Shown piece by piece: positions 34,174-42,252 of a DNA stretch of 64,000 nucleotides. Source of the stretch: JAKASV01 sp963754845 (lineage in GTDB: Bacteria; Babelota; Babeliae; Babelales; Vermiphilaceae); NCBI GenBank assembly GCA_963754845.1, contig CAVWHE010000004.1, positions 62,001 through 126,000 of the forward strand, read 5' to 3'. The notes below the pieces were generated by a model. The model was not told where the DNA came from. It did not search any database and saw nothing but the letters and a program-made list of their open reading frames with translations. The stretch's first letter is position 1. Every line of letters begins with the position of its first letter. Position numbers and translations under genes: made by a program.

Positions 34174-36237
34174 TTACTTTTTCTCGAGGAGCGCGGTCTG
34201 CACATTTTTAGGAACCTCGCGATAACACAAAAACTCCATCGTGTAACTCGCACGTCCTTTTGTCATTGAACGCAATTCGGTTGCATAGCCAAACATGTCC
34301 CCTAAAGGAACCTCTGCTCGCACACTCTTGTTGTTTCCCTTATCTTCCATGCCCGTGATCCTGCCACGGCGAGAATTGAGATCTCCCATAACGTCGCCCA
34401 TGTGTTCTTCGGGCGTCTCAACCTCGACATCCACGATTGGTTCTAAAAGAACAGGCGAAGCCTGCGCCATGCCGGCCTTGAAGGCCATGGAAGCGGCGAT
34501 CTTGAATGCTATTTCCGAAGAGTCTACTTCGTGATACGAGCCGTCAATGAGGGAAATTTTCAAATCAACGACAGGAAATCCGCCGAGAATACCAGAGGTG
34601 ATCGCCTCATCAAGCCCCTTTTGAACGGCGGGAATGTACTCACGCGGAACTGTTCCACCGACGATTTTGTCTTCGAAGACGTAACCCTTGCCTCGCTCGA
34701 GCGGCTCGAGTTCAAGCCACACGTCCCCATACTGACCGCGACCACCTGTTTGACGGATGAATTTGCCTTGTACGCGCGTCGGACGCTGGATGGTTTCGCG
34801 ATAAGCAACCTGAAGTTTCCCCTGGACAACATCAACTTTGTGTTCACGGCGCAAACGATCGACGATGATTTCGAGGTGGAGCTCGCCCATGCCCGATATG
34901 ACGGTCTGACCGGTTTCTTCGTTATAAGAATAACGGAAAGATGGATCTTCCTGCATGAGCTTGCGGAGGGCGATGCCCATTTTTTCGTAGTCGGTCTTGT
35001 CCTTGGGTTCAACAGAGGCCGATATAACGGGCTCGGGGATGTCGATGGATTCGAGAGCAACGAGACGCTCATCAGAACACAACGTGTCCCCGGTTATTGA
35101 ATCCTTAACTCCCACCATGGCGGCGATATCACCGGCATGGACTGCACTTATTTCTTCGCGCTTATTAGCGTGCATCTTAACGAGACGTGCAACACGTTCT
35201 TTGCTCCGCGTTCGCACGTTGTACACGTAGGAGCCTCCCTTCAATTCACCGGCGTACACACGAATGAAGTTGAGAACGCCAACAAACGGATCGGTCATGA
35301 TTTTGAAGATAAGACCGCAAAAGGGAGCGTTAACGTCTGGAGGAATAGCAACTGCGTTGCCGGTCTTAACATCGGTACCTTCAATAGCAGGAACGTCAAG
35401 GGGCGATGGAAGATAATCGACGACACCATCGAGCATGAGCTGAACGCCCTTGTTTTTGAAGGCGCTCCCGCCGAAAGCAAGGACCAATTTTCGCGAAACG
35501 ACACCTTTGCGGAGGCCTCTCTTAATTTCCTCGATAGAAATGTCGCGTTCATGGATAAATTTTTCAGCAACGTCATCATCGAAATCGGCGGCAGCCTCAA
35601 TGATTTTGTGCCTCATGAGTTCTGCTTCACTCACGTACTGCGCGGGAACATCAGACCACTTTATGATCGATCCCATCTCGCCTTCGAATGACGCCATTTT
35701 CATGGTCAAAAGGTCGATGATGGACGTAAATTGATCTGAATACCCAACCTGAAGCTGCATGGCAACGGCATTGGCACCGAGTTTGATATTGATGTCCTTG
35801 ACGACACGAAGAAAATCGGCGCCGATACGATCGAGTTTGTTGACAAAAACAATGCGCGGAACTTTGTAGCGGTTTGCCTGACGCCAGACAGTTTCTGACT
35901 GAGGCTGCACGCCAGCAACACCGCAAAAGACCGCGACAACTCCGTCAAGCACGCGCAACGATCTTCCGACTTCAATAGTGAAGTCGACGTGCCCGGGGGT
36001 GTCGATGATGTTGACGTGGCATCCTTTCCAAAAACACGTCGTTGCAGCCGATGTAATCGTTATACCTCGCTCACGTTCTTGCTCCATCCAATCCATGATG
36101 GCCGCGCCTTCGTGAACTTCCCCAATTTTATGAGAGATTCCCGTATAAAAAAGAACGCGCTCGGTCACAGTTGTTTTTCCGGCGTCGATATGAGCAGCGA
36201 TTCCAATGTTTCGGTACTGACTTAATGCCTCAGCCAT
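34174..36237 (-). CDS. fusA: Elongation factor G
   Basis: 687 residues. G1 is Ala-His-Ile-Asp-Ala-Gly-Lys-Thr, the Asp-Thr-Pro-Gly-His-Val-Asp box and Asn-Lys-Leu-Asp-Arg follow, and domains II-V are complete. The end reads Met-Glu-Phe-Leu-Cys-Tyr-Arg-Glu-Val-Pro. It drives translocation. It lies between rpsG and tuf as in the classic str operon. Confidence 0.98.
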   Translation of the reverse strand: MAEALSQYRNIGIAAHIDAGKTTVTERVLFYTGISHKIGEVHEGAAIMDWMEQERERGITITSAATTCFWKGCHVNIIDTPGHVDFTIEVGRSLRVLDGVVAVFCGVAGVQPQSETVWRQANRYKVPRIVFVNKLDRIGADFLRVVKDINIKLGANAVAMQLQVGYSDQFTSIIDLLTMKMASFEGEMGSIIKWSDVPAQYVSEAELMRHKIIEAAADFDDDVAEKFIHERDISIEEIKRGLRKGVVSRKLVLAFGGSAFKNKGVQLMLDGVVDYLPSPLDVPAIEGTDVKTGNAVAIPPDVNAPFCGLIFKIMTDPFVGVLNFIRVYAGELKGGSYVYNVRTRSKERVARLVKMHANKREEISAVHAGDIAAMVGVKDSITGDTLCSDERLVALESIDIPEPVISASVEPKDKTDYEKMGIALRKLMQEDPSFRYSYNEETGQTVISGMGELHLEIIVDRLRREHKVDVVQGKLQVAYRETIQRPTRVQGKFIRQTGGRGQYGDVWLELEPLERGKGYVFEDKIVGGTVPREYIPAVQKGLDEAITSGILGGFPVVDLKISLIDGSYHEVDSSEIAFKIAASMAFKAGMAQASPVLLEPIVDVEVETPEEHMGDVMGDLNSRRGRITGMEDKGNNKSVRAEVPLGDMFGYATELRSMTKGRASYTMEFLCYREVPKNVQTALLEKK

Positions 36238-36246
36238 GTTTCACCG

Positions 36247-36732
36247 CTACCATGCGTAGTGCGAAAAGGCACGGTTTGCCTCCGCCATTCTATAAACGTC
36301 CAACTTTTTTTTGATGGCGTTGCCACGCCCTTCAGCAACATCAAGGAGTTCGCGCGCGAGTCGTGCCCCCATCGTTTTATCGGTACGATTGGCAGCGGCT
36401 TCAATAATCCAACGGATAGCCAGAGCGCGTCCACGCTTATAAGCAACCTCGACGGGCACCTGATAGACACTACCGCCAACACGACGCGGGTGGACTTCGA
36501 CCGAGGGAACAACCTGCCCGAAAGACCTCTCAAAAAGTTCAAGAGCTTTCGCTTTATCACCACCGCACTTATCAGCGAGCGCGGTGAGGGCATCATACAT
36601 TATTGTGCGGGCAATATTTTTTTTACCACGCTCCATGACAACATTGATAAATTTTTGAACGAGCTCCGATTTGTACACCGGATCGACTCCCGTCTCCCTT
36701 TCTGTGAGACCCTCACGCTTGCGCCTTGGCAT
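36247..36732 (-). CDS. rpsG: 30S ribosomal protein S7
   Basis: 161 residues beginning Met-Pro-Arg-Arg, with Val-Glu-Val-His-Pro-Arg-Arg-Val-Gly-Gly-Ser and the C-terminal Glu-Ala-Asn-Arg-Ala-Phe-Ser-His-Tyr. It starts 30S head assembly. It is 10 bp from fusA. Confidence 0.97.
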   Translation of the reverse strand: MPRRKREGLTERETGVDPVYKSELVQKFINVVMERGKKNIARTIMYDALTALADKCGGDKAKALELFERSFGQVVPSVEVHPRRVGGSVYQVPVEVAYKRGRALAIRWIIEAAANRTDKTMGARLARELLDVAEGRGNAIKKKLDVYRMAEANRAFSHYAW

Positions 36733-36750
36733 GATATTTTCCTCTGTTCC

Positions 36751-37128
36751 TTACGAGCCCTTTGGCCGCTTTGCCCCATAGAGAGAGCGTCCCTGTTTCC
36801 TGTTCTCAACCCCAGCAGAATCGAGCGTTCCGCGGATTATGTGATAACCAACACCGGGAAGGTCAGGAACGCGACCGCCGCGGACGAGTACGACCGAGTG
36901 CTCCTGAAGGTTGTGGCCTTCCCCGGGTATATATGCTGTGACTTCGATACCGGTCGAAAGCTTCACACGTGCAACTTTTCGGAGAGCGGAATTGGGTTTT
37001 TTCGGCGTCGTTGTAAAAACACGCGTGCATACACCCCGGACCTGGGGGCACCCCTTGAGCGCACGCCCCTTGGTTTTGCCTTTCACACGGCACCTTCCAA
37101 AACGACATAACTGGTTCACCGTTGGCAT
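36751..37128 (-). CDS. rpsL: 30S ribosomal protein S12
   Basis: 125 residues: Met-Pro-Thr-Val-Asn-Gln-Leu, Thr-Pro-Lys-Lys-Pro-Asn-Ser-Ala-Leu-Arg-Lys, Tyr-Ile-Pro-Gly-Glu-Gly-His-Asn-Leu-Gln-Glu-His and Pro-Asp-Leu-Pro-Gly-Val-Gly-Tyr-His. The Lys residues targeted by streptomycin-resistance mutations elsewhere are wild type. It is the first gene of the ribosomal array. Confidence 0.98.
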   Translation of the reverse strand: MPTVNQLCRFGRCRVKGKTKGRALKGCPQVRGVCTRVFTTTPKKPNSALRKVARVKLSTGIEVTAYIPGEGHNLQEHSVVLVRGGRVPDLPGVGYHIIRGTLDSAGVENRKQGRSLYGAKRPKGS

Positions 37129-37468
37129 AACGAAAAGTCCCTCTGGCTTTTGAACGTAGCTTACAATTGACGCAACAATTCCAACTGAAACCGCACAGCG
37201 ACACCCGGGCCGCCCGCGCTCGAACTTCGTTAGTTATTGTAAACTTTTTGTGGATTTTTTCAAGAAATTTCATACTTAAAAATGACGATCAGGCGCACGA
37301 ACTCTTGTTCTTTAAATACTTCTTTTGGAATTTGAGGCCGTGATACACTTTCTTGAGTGGGCTCGTGGCGCCGTGCGTCACGTAGGCGTCATGAAAAGGT
37401 GCTGTGGAGGACGATGGCAGGATTGCCTGTAGGTAAAACGCCGAAAAAGATCTATTCGGGAGCGTGCT
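37129..37468. other. 340-bp divergent intergenic region
   Basis: It separates rpsL (minus) from the lactate dehydrogenase gene (plus). It holds the array promoter above. On the plus strand no convincing promoter for the dehydrogenase is visible, only GGGAG at its start. No RNA gene was seen. Confidence 0.5.
37236..37263 (-). promoter_or_regulatory. Main promoter of the str-S10-spc-alpha array
   Basis: Read on the minus strand, TTGAAA and TACAAT are spaced by 16 bp, five of six matches each. An A-rich tract upstream (near 37264-37290) could be an UP element for the alpha-CTD. The transcript would have a leader of about 100 nt before rpsL. This is the best promoter in the window. Confidence 0.75.
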
Positions 37469-38371
37469 GTGAGACATGCCACAATAGCTATCGTTGGGGT
37501 GGGGGCGGTTGGTGCGGCAACTGCATACTCCATCATGTGGAAGAACATTGCCGCCGAAATCATTCTCGTCGACGTCAATAACGAGCGCTGCAGAGGCGAA
37601 GTTCTTGATCTGGCTGATGCGATACCATTTTCGTGCACGTCGTGCGTGAGACAGGGGTCGTTTGCCGACGTTGGACGTGCCGATATCATCGTTGTCGCTG
37701 CCGGGAGTCGTCAGAAACCCGGGCAAAGCCGGTGCGAACTCCTTGAAGCCAACAAAAACATTGTTACATCGATCATGGAGTTGATAGGACCTCTTGCTGT
37801 TAGCTCCATCGTGATTATGATTACCAATCCCGTTGATGCCATAACGTATCATGTTCAGACAATCGCTGGGTTTTCGCGTAATCAGCTCTTTGGTTCCGGA
37901 ACGTTCCTCGATACACAACGTCTTCGCGGACTTCTAGCCAAAAGGGTCGGCGTTTCGGAACAGTCAATTCAGGCGTTTATGCTTGGCGAGCACGGAGACA
38001 CGCAGTTCACCGCGTGGTCATGCGCGAGCATCGGTGGCGCCCCCGTTGTTTCGTACCCTGGTATGACCGAAAAAGTGTGCAATGATCTTACGGAAGAAAC
38101 GAAGAACCGTGTCTATGACATCATAACGTGTAAGGAAGCGACATACTACGGAATCGCTGCGTGTGTAGCTGACATATGCGAAACTATCATTTTTGATAAA
38201 AAACGCGTCCTGCCCCTCTCATGCTGGTCCGATGAATTCGGCGTCTATCTGAGTCTGCCAGTCGTCCTTGGCGAACGTGGTATTGAAAAGACGATAGCGT
38301 TGCCCCTCAACGATCACGAGCATGCGCAGCTCAGCGCATCGGCCGATCATATACGATCGATGATACGCTGA
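37469..38371 (+). CDS. ldh: L-lactate dehydrogenase
   Basis: A 300-residue NAD-dependent 2-hydroxyacid dehydrogenase. The Rossmann motif is Val-Gly-Val-Gly-Ala-Val-Gly near residue 9. The active-site loop reads Gly-Ser-Arg-Gln-Lys-Pro-Gly. A Gln at the specificity position (Arg in malate dehydrogenase) marks it as lactate rather than malate dehydrogenase. The catalytic His is in Gly-Glu-His-Gly-Asp-Thr, and the substrate Arg is in the Asp-Thr-Gln-Arg-Leu-Arg stretch. It starts at a GTG, 7 nt after GGGAG. It reduces pyruvate to lactate and reoxidises NADH, pointing to fermentation. The Gly-Thr-Phe-Leu-Asp segment is standard. Confidence 0.9.
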   Translation: MRHATIAIVGVGAVGAATAYSIMWKNIAAEIILVDVNNERCRGEVLDLADAIPFSCTSCVRQGSFADVGRADIIVVAAGSRQKPGQSRCELLEANKNIVTSIMELIGPLAVSSIVIMITNPVDAITYHVQTIAGFSRNQLFGSGTFLDTQRLRGLLAKRVGVSEQSIQAFMLGEHGDTQFTAWSCASIGGAPVVSYPGMTEKVCNDLTEETKNRVYDIITCKEATYYGIAACVADICETIIFDKKRVLPLSCWSDEFGVYLSLPVVLGERGIEKTIALPLNDHEHAQLSASADHIRSMIR

Positions 38372-38427
38372 GCTAGGCCTTGTATGAATGCTGCGCGGTA
38401 TACGTAAACAAAAATTGAAAAGGTGCA

Positions 38428-38443
38428 GGATCAGGGGTGATCC
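38428..38443. terminator. Short hairpin between convergent genes
   Basis: GGATCA and TGATCC flank a GGGG loop. On the minus strand a T-rich stretch follows (TTTTTC), so it may end the 487-residue gene. It is short and only weakly terminator-like. Confidence 0.35.
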
Positions 38444-38447
38444 CGTA

Positions 38448-39911
38448 TTATTTCACGCTGCGCTCTCGTTTTTGTCGTTCATCTTTATAATCTTTCATCG
38501 CTGCAAGTACGCATTCGCGGCGCAGGGAAACGACGTTGTCCTGGGTTCGGCACACAGCGATGATACCTCCGTCGCGAGAGATGCAATGGCAGTGCTCATG
38601 TGGCGCAAGAGTAACGAGGAGAGCCCCCGTCACAAGGCTTACAAGTGATTCAGCAGGTTCCTCGTCGTGCAACATCGGTGGCCTGTGTCGTGCGATAAAA
38701 TAGGGACGAGCCGAACCAGCGTAGTAAGGAACTGTGTGGTTGAACGGCAAAGCAAAGTGGCGTGACGAGCATTCTCGTGTACCGTCAACCTTTGGGTCAT
38801 GCAAAGTTCGTATACAAATCGTGGAGCATCCTGAAGCTCCTGAAAATATCCGCTTGCCACGTCCCCATGTGACAAAATGGGGTACTTGGGTGCTGGGACA
38901 TTGAGCAAGAACACACGGCGGTGCAGGTATCACCGTGCCCATGAGTGGGTCAAAAAGTACGAATTTTTCTCTGTTATCGCATCGCAGAAAAAAAATCCCC
39001 TCGCCTGCCATGCACATGTTCTGCTCGAATTGTGCGGGGCCGTCGTCCGGGTAGCTGAATTCTTTGATAAGCTTTCTCTCGCTAATGTCCCAAAAACAGT
39101 ACTTTCTCTGGCAGCATACTATGACGACTCCGTCGTGGCCGTCGGGCAGGACGAAGGGGTAAACACGTGCCCTACGCCAGTCGGCCGCGGGTACTTGTCC
39201 GAAGCACTCAAGTACATACCCTCGATTATCTTTAAGGTCATGGACAAAGACCCCTCGGCAGTTCTTTTCGAGATCGTCGATTGTGGCGATAACGTAGCGA
39301 TTGTTGCACGACATGCACGCTGGTGAAATGTTCAATGTGATGGGATTGATGGTGTGCGTGGTTTTGCCCGTCGCTGTTTCAATCACATAAAAAAGATGCG
39401 CTAGCATGTGATAAATATGAGGATCAGGTTCGTGGGCCCAGTGGACTATAGAGCTGGCGACGATGAACTTCCCATCGCGCGAAATCTCCACTCTCTCGAT
39501 GCTGACGGCCAGCCCATCAGCGTGCCGGTTCAGTCGTGCAGCGAGCTCTGGTGGTACCGTGCATACAACCTTTGTCTCCGATGTGACGGTCGGGTTCCAC
39601 GCATAGTGGTGGCGGTAGGCCTTAATGATGAGCCTGGCAACCTCAAGAGGCATTTCATCGAGCTTCAATTCTTCTCTGAGATCGCGCCATACTGCTACTG
39701 GAGAGGTGCCCTGTTGGACTCGGCGGATGACTTCCTCATTGATGAAGTGGGCTACGGTCTCGGCTGAGCTCCACGCAAGCGTCGGTGGCTCTCCGAGGGC
39801 TTTAGCTCCACGGGGACCTCTCTGTGCAGGGCCGGGCGCCGCTCCCGAACACCACAACGGTATACACACGAAACACCATAACAATTTTTGGCAATGAAAT
39901 GTACGCAACAT
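38448..39911 (-). CDS. Exported propeller-like hypothetical protein
   Basis: A 487-residue protein. A signal peptide (about residues 1-25) contains several Cys. A helical region follows at about 45-110. After that come repeated short beta units such as Ile-Ser-Arg-Asp-Gly-Lys-Phe-Ile-Val-Ala-Ser and Ile-Ser-Arg-Asp-Gly-Gly-Ile-Ile-Ala-Val, with Trp-Asp-Ile-Ser and His-Asp-Leu strands between, as in WD40-like blades. About 17 cysteines are scattered in the repeats. GTGAGG precedes the ATG. It converges with ldh and diverges from the tandem cysteine-rich genes. It looks like a distant relative of that family. The function is unknown. Confidence 0.75.
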   Translation of the reverse strand: MLRTFHCQKLLWCFVCIPLWCSGAAPGPAQRGPRGAKALGEPPTLAWSSAETVAHFINEEVIRRVQQGTSPVAVWRDLREELKLDEMPLEVARLIIKAYRHHYAWNPTVTSETKVVCTVPPELAARLNRHADGLAVSIERVEISRDGKFIVASSIVHWAHEPDPHIYHMLAHLFYVIETATGKTTHTINPITLNISPACMSCNNRYVIATIDDLEKNCRGVFVHDLKDNRGYVLECFGQVPAADWRRARVYPFVLPDGHDGVVIVCCQRKYCFWDISERKLIKEFSYPDDGPAQFEQNMCMAGEGIFFLRCDNREKFVLFDPLMGTVIPAPPCVLAQCPSTQVPHFVTWGRGKRIFSGASGCSTICIRTLHDPKVDGTRECSSRHFALPFNHTVPYYAGSARPYFIARHRPPMLHDEEPAESLVSLVTGALLVTLAPHEHCHCISRDGGIIAVCRTQDNVVSLRRECVLAAMKDYKDERQKRERSVK

Positions 39912-40266
39912 TGATCACCTCACGTCTATCAAAGGTAAAAATAATCGGAGGAAACATTGACGAATGCGGAACTGTCGAAGCCCCATAACGACGCCATTCT
40001 AAGCCATCATAGCAATGGGGGTGGTAACGTCAAATGGTGACATATCCATATCCTTGACATGGCATAGTTACGTGCGCAAGAATAAGGGTGAAAATGTGAA
40101 CGTGCAGAGAGACGTTTGCTCCACATGTCTTGCGATTCTTACGGTCTCCCGCGAGTGTTGGCGTGAAGATCATGAGGCAATGGAAGTTGGTGTGGTCGTT
40201 TAGTTGTATAGTGTCGTGTACTTGTTGTTGTGCCATTCGGTGCAAAATGTGGTGGGAGGGTAAAAA
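39912..40266. other. 355-bp divergent intergenic region
   Basis: It carries a perfect TTGACA (40054-40059) with AAGAAT at 18 bp (40078-40083) on the plus strand, about 180 bp before the next gene. GGGAGGG lies just before the ATG at 40267. No RNA gene is visible. Confidence 0.4.
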
Positions 40267-41976
40267 ATGTTTATGCGTGCTCGTGGATTCGTGTGCTGCG
40301 GCGCCGCCGCCATCCTCTGTTCCATGATCCGCTCTGAAGCTCCTTGTGCTGCCGGGCAGGATCCGTGCTTGTGTATGGAGCACAACACGCTTTTTTTAAC
40401 GGACGCAAAGACTCACGGAGCCGCCGTCCGCTCGGTTGACTGGTGCTGCACGTTGGGGTCTGTGAAAGACACAAGAGGAAACCCTCTTTCAGATAGGATT
40501 CTTCTGGCTCTCGGTGGTGACCCTGGTATCGATCAAGCAACCGCGCGTATTTATGGTGTAGATTTGAGCACGGGCATGGCGACTGAAATAACACAGAATT
40601 ACAGTCAGACCCTCACCACCCCCCAACTTCCCATTGTCACGGGACCCACCACCGCTGTCAATGTCGTCACCTGGTTTTGTGCGTGTGGCAGGATGGCGTT
40701 GGCTCTCGGGGGTTGTAATCTTACCGTTACAAACCCCAAAGATGGCGGCACGGTTACGGGCGATGTTCTCGTTTTTGATATCAGCGGCGTTACCTACGAT
40801 AGCACAACTGCCTCCTATAAGCTCACGGTAAATGATATCAAAGGCTATATCCACGGTGCTCCTGTGTATTCGCTTGCCTGGGTGCCACAACCGGCCTCGT
40901 GTGCGTCATCGACTGGTGGAACTAATGCCCCCCTCCTAGGGTTCCTCATCGTCGGAGGCGCACCTGACCATGATAGTAACGCAAGCATTGATATCGTCCC
41001 TTATTACACAACAATAACCAACAACCCAAAGCCGAACTGCACGTCAACGAACAATTATTGTCGGCCCTATGGTGCCGACGATCCCTGGTTGATTGGTGCC
41101 AGCGGCGGTCGTTGTGGTAGCAAAAAAGACTTGCAGAACGTCCTTTTTGGCGGCATGAACGATCTTTGTGGTGTTACCGCGCAGGACCTTTCTGGCCATT
41201 GGCGATGTCACTTTGATGGGGCTAACGCCTTCAAAATACGCACAGGAACGGTTGTGAAATCACTCGATGTTTTCACGTCGAGTGACGCGTTTCTCCTTGT
41301 GGCCGCCGGCGGTAGTAGATATGACTCGTGCTACGCTCCGAACGTGTTCGTGTACACACTTAATGCATCGTGTCATGACACAGCGAACAGCTCGTCGCTT
41401 TCAGCGTCGATTATAACGCAGGGGCGTTACGCAGGTGGTACCGTCAACAGTATTCGCTGGTGCGGTTCAACGGCGTCGTGCGATCCCTTCCCTCTCTTGG
41501 CCATCGGTGGCTGTACATCCGAAAGTGAATCAAAAAATGCCGTTATTTATCGTATTTCCCGCGGTCGGCATCTTCGCGAAGTTGCATCGACGAGCTCCAC
41601 CGATAATGGTCTCACGTGTGTTATGAGTCTCGACTGGAGCCCAACGTGCCCGTGCAGTCAGCTTGCTCTTGGCGGTGGTTGTGGTCTTGCCAGCACGGGA
41701 TGCTCCGGAAACCTCTTCCTTTACAGGAAGAATGCGTCTCAACCGATACTTGAAAAGATTTGTTCGGCGAATTTTGACTCAACAATTACGTCGCTTGCCT
41801 GGTGCAATGCCCAGAGTCGTTGCTCGCTCCTTGCGGTCGGCGCTACCGGGAGTCTCATGAATGACGATGACGATGACGAGACGGATAACGGCCAGGATTA
41901 CGACCAGCTTTGCAATCGTGAACTTGGTATTTATAAGGCTTCGCTTTGCGGTAACCACGTGGTGTGCCCACGCTGA
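40267..41976 (+). CDS. Secreted Cys-rich seven-blade WD40-like protein (copy 1)
   Basis: A 569-residue protein with a short N-terminal signal-like segment (residues 1-29, Cys-rich). Seven repeats follow, starting near residues 50, 128, 193, 325, 390, 450 and 506. Each has the plan hydrophobic-Val-x-Ser-h-x-Trp-Cys, then Leu-Leu-Ala-h-Gly-Gly, then a Val-Tyr or Val-Phe strand. That is the layout of a WD40-type blade, so a seven-bladed propeller is likely. Over 30 cysteines suggest disulphides outside the cytoplasm. An acidic run (five Asp, then Glu-Thr-Asp-Asn) lies near the end. The function is unknown; a binding or surface role is inference. Confidence 0.8.
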   Translation: MFMRARGFVCCGAAAILCSMIRSEAPCAAGQDPCLCMEHNTLFLTDAKTHGAAVRSVDWCCTLGSVKDTRGNPLSDRILLALGGDPGIDQATARIYGVDLSTGMATEITQNYSQTLTTPQLPIVTGPTTAVNVVTWFCACGRMALALGGCNLTVTNPKDGGTVTGDVLVFDISGVTYDSTTASYKLTVNDIKGYIHGAPVYSLAWVPQPASCASSTGGTNAPLLGFLIVGGAPDHDSNASIDIVPYYTTITNNPKPNCTSTNNYCRPYGADDPWLIGASGGRCGSKKDLQNVLFGGMNDLCGVTAQDLSGHWRCHFDGANAFKIRTGTVVKSLDVFTSSDAFLLVAAGGSRYDSCYAPNVFVYTLNASCHDTANSSSLSASIITQGRYAGGTVNSIRWCGSTASCDPFPLLAIGGCTSESESKNAVIYRISRGRHLREVASTSSTDNGLTCVMSLDWSPTCPCSQLALGGGCGLASTGCSGNLFLYRKNASQPILEKICSANFDSTITSLAWCNAQSRCSLLAVGATGSLMNDDDDDETDNGQDYDQLCNRELGIYKASLCGNHVVCPR

Positions 41977-42037
41977 GTCTGTGATTGCTCTTGTGAACGA
42001 TTTTCAGAAAGCAGATGGCTGAGACAGCATAGTTACG

Positions 42038-42080
42038 AAAAAAGGTGTCGGAGTGCAGGGTGAGCTCCGGCGCCTTTTTT
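42038..42080 (+). terminator. Rho-independent terminator
   Basis: A 16-bp stem (two G-T pairs) runs from 42038 to 42053 and from 42065 to 42080 around a 10-nt loop. It is flanked by A and T runs, so it can act on both strands. It ends the first cysteine-rich gene. Confidence 0.8.
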
Positions 42081-42129
42081 CGTGCATTCGCGCTCTCAAA
42101 AATTTCTGCCACAAAAGTTGTTACTACCA

Positions 42130-42158
42130 TTGACATGAAGTGCTCGTAGGCGTAAAAC
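42130..42158 (+). promoter_or_regulatory. Promoter of second cysteine-rich gene
   Basis: A perfect TTGACA (42130-42135), a 17-bp spacer and TAAAAC (42153-42158, four of six). It lies about 95 bp before the GTG start at 42253. Confidence 0.6.
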
Positions 42159-42252
42159 TGAGCGTAGAACGTGGGTGTGCAAGAGGAGCGCGCCGTATCG
42201 GCATCGGCTCATCCTCGGTTTTTGTAAGTATTGTTGTTGTAAGGAGCGTGTG

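Noticed and set aside
38388..38648. 86-residue frame on the plus strand
   Set aside because: It overlaps the end of the 487-residue gene in antisense and shows no binding site or family features.
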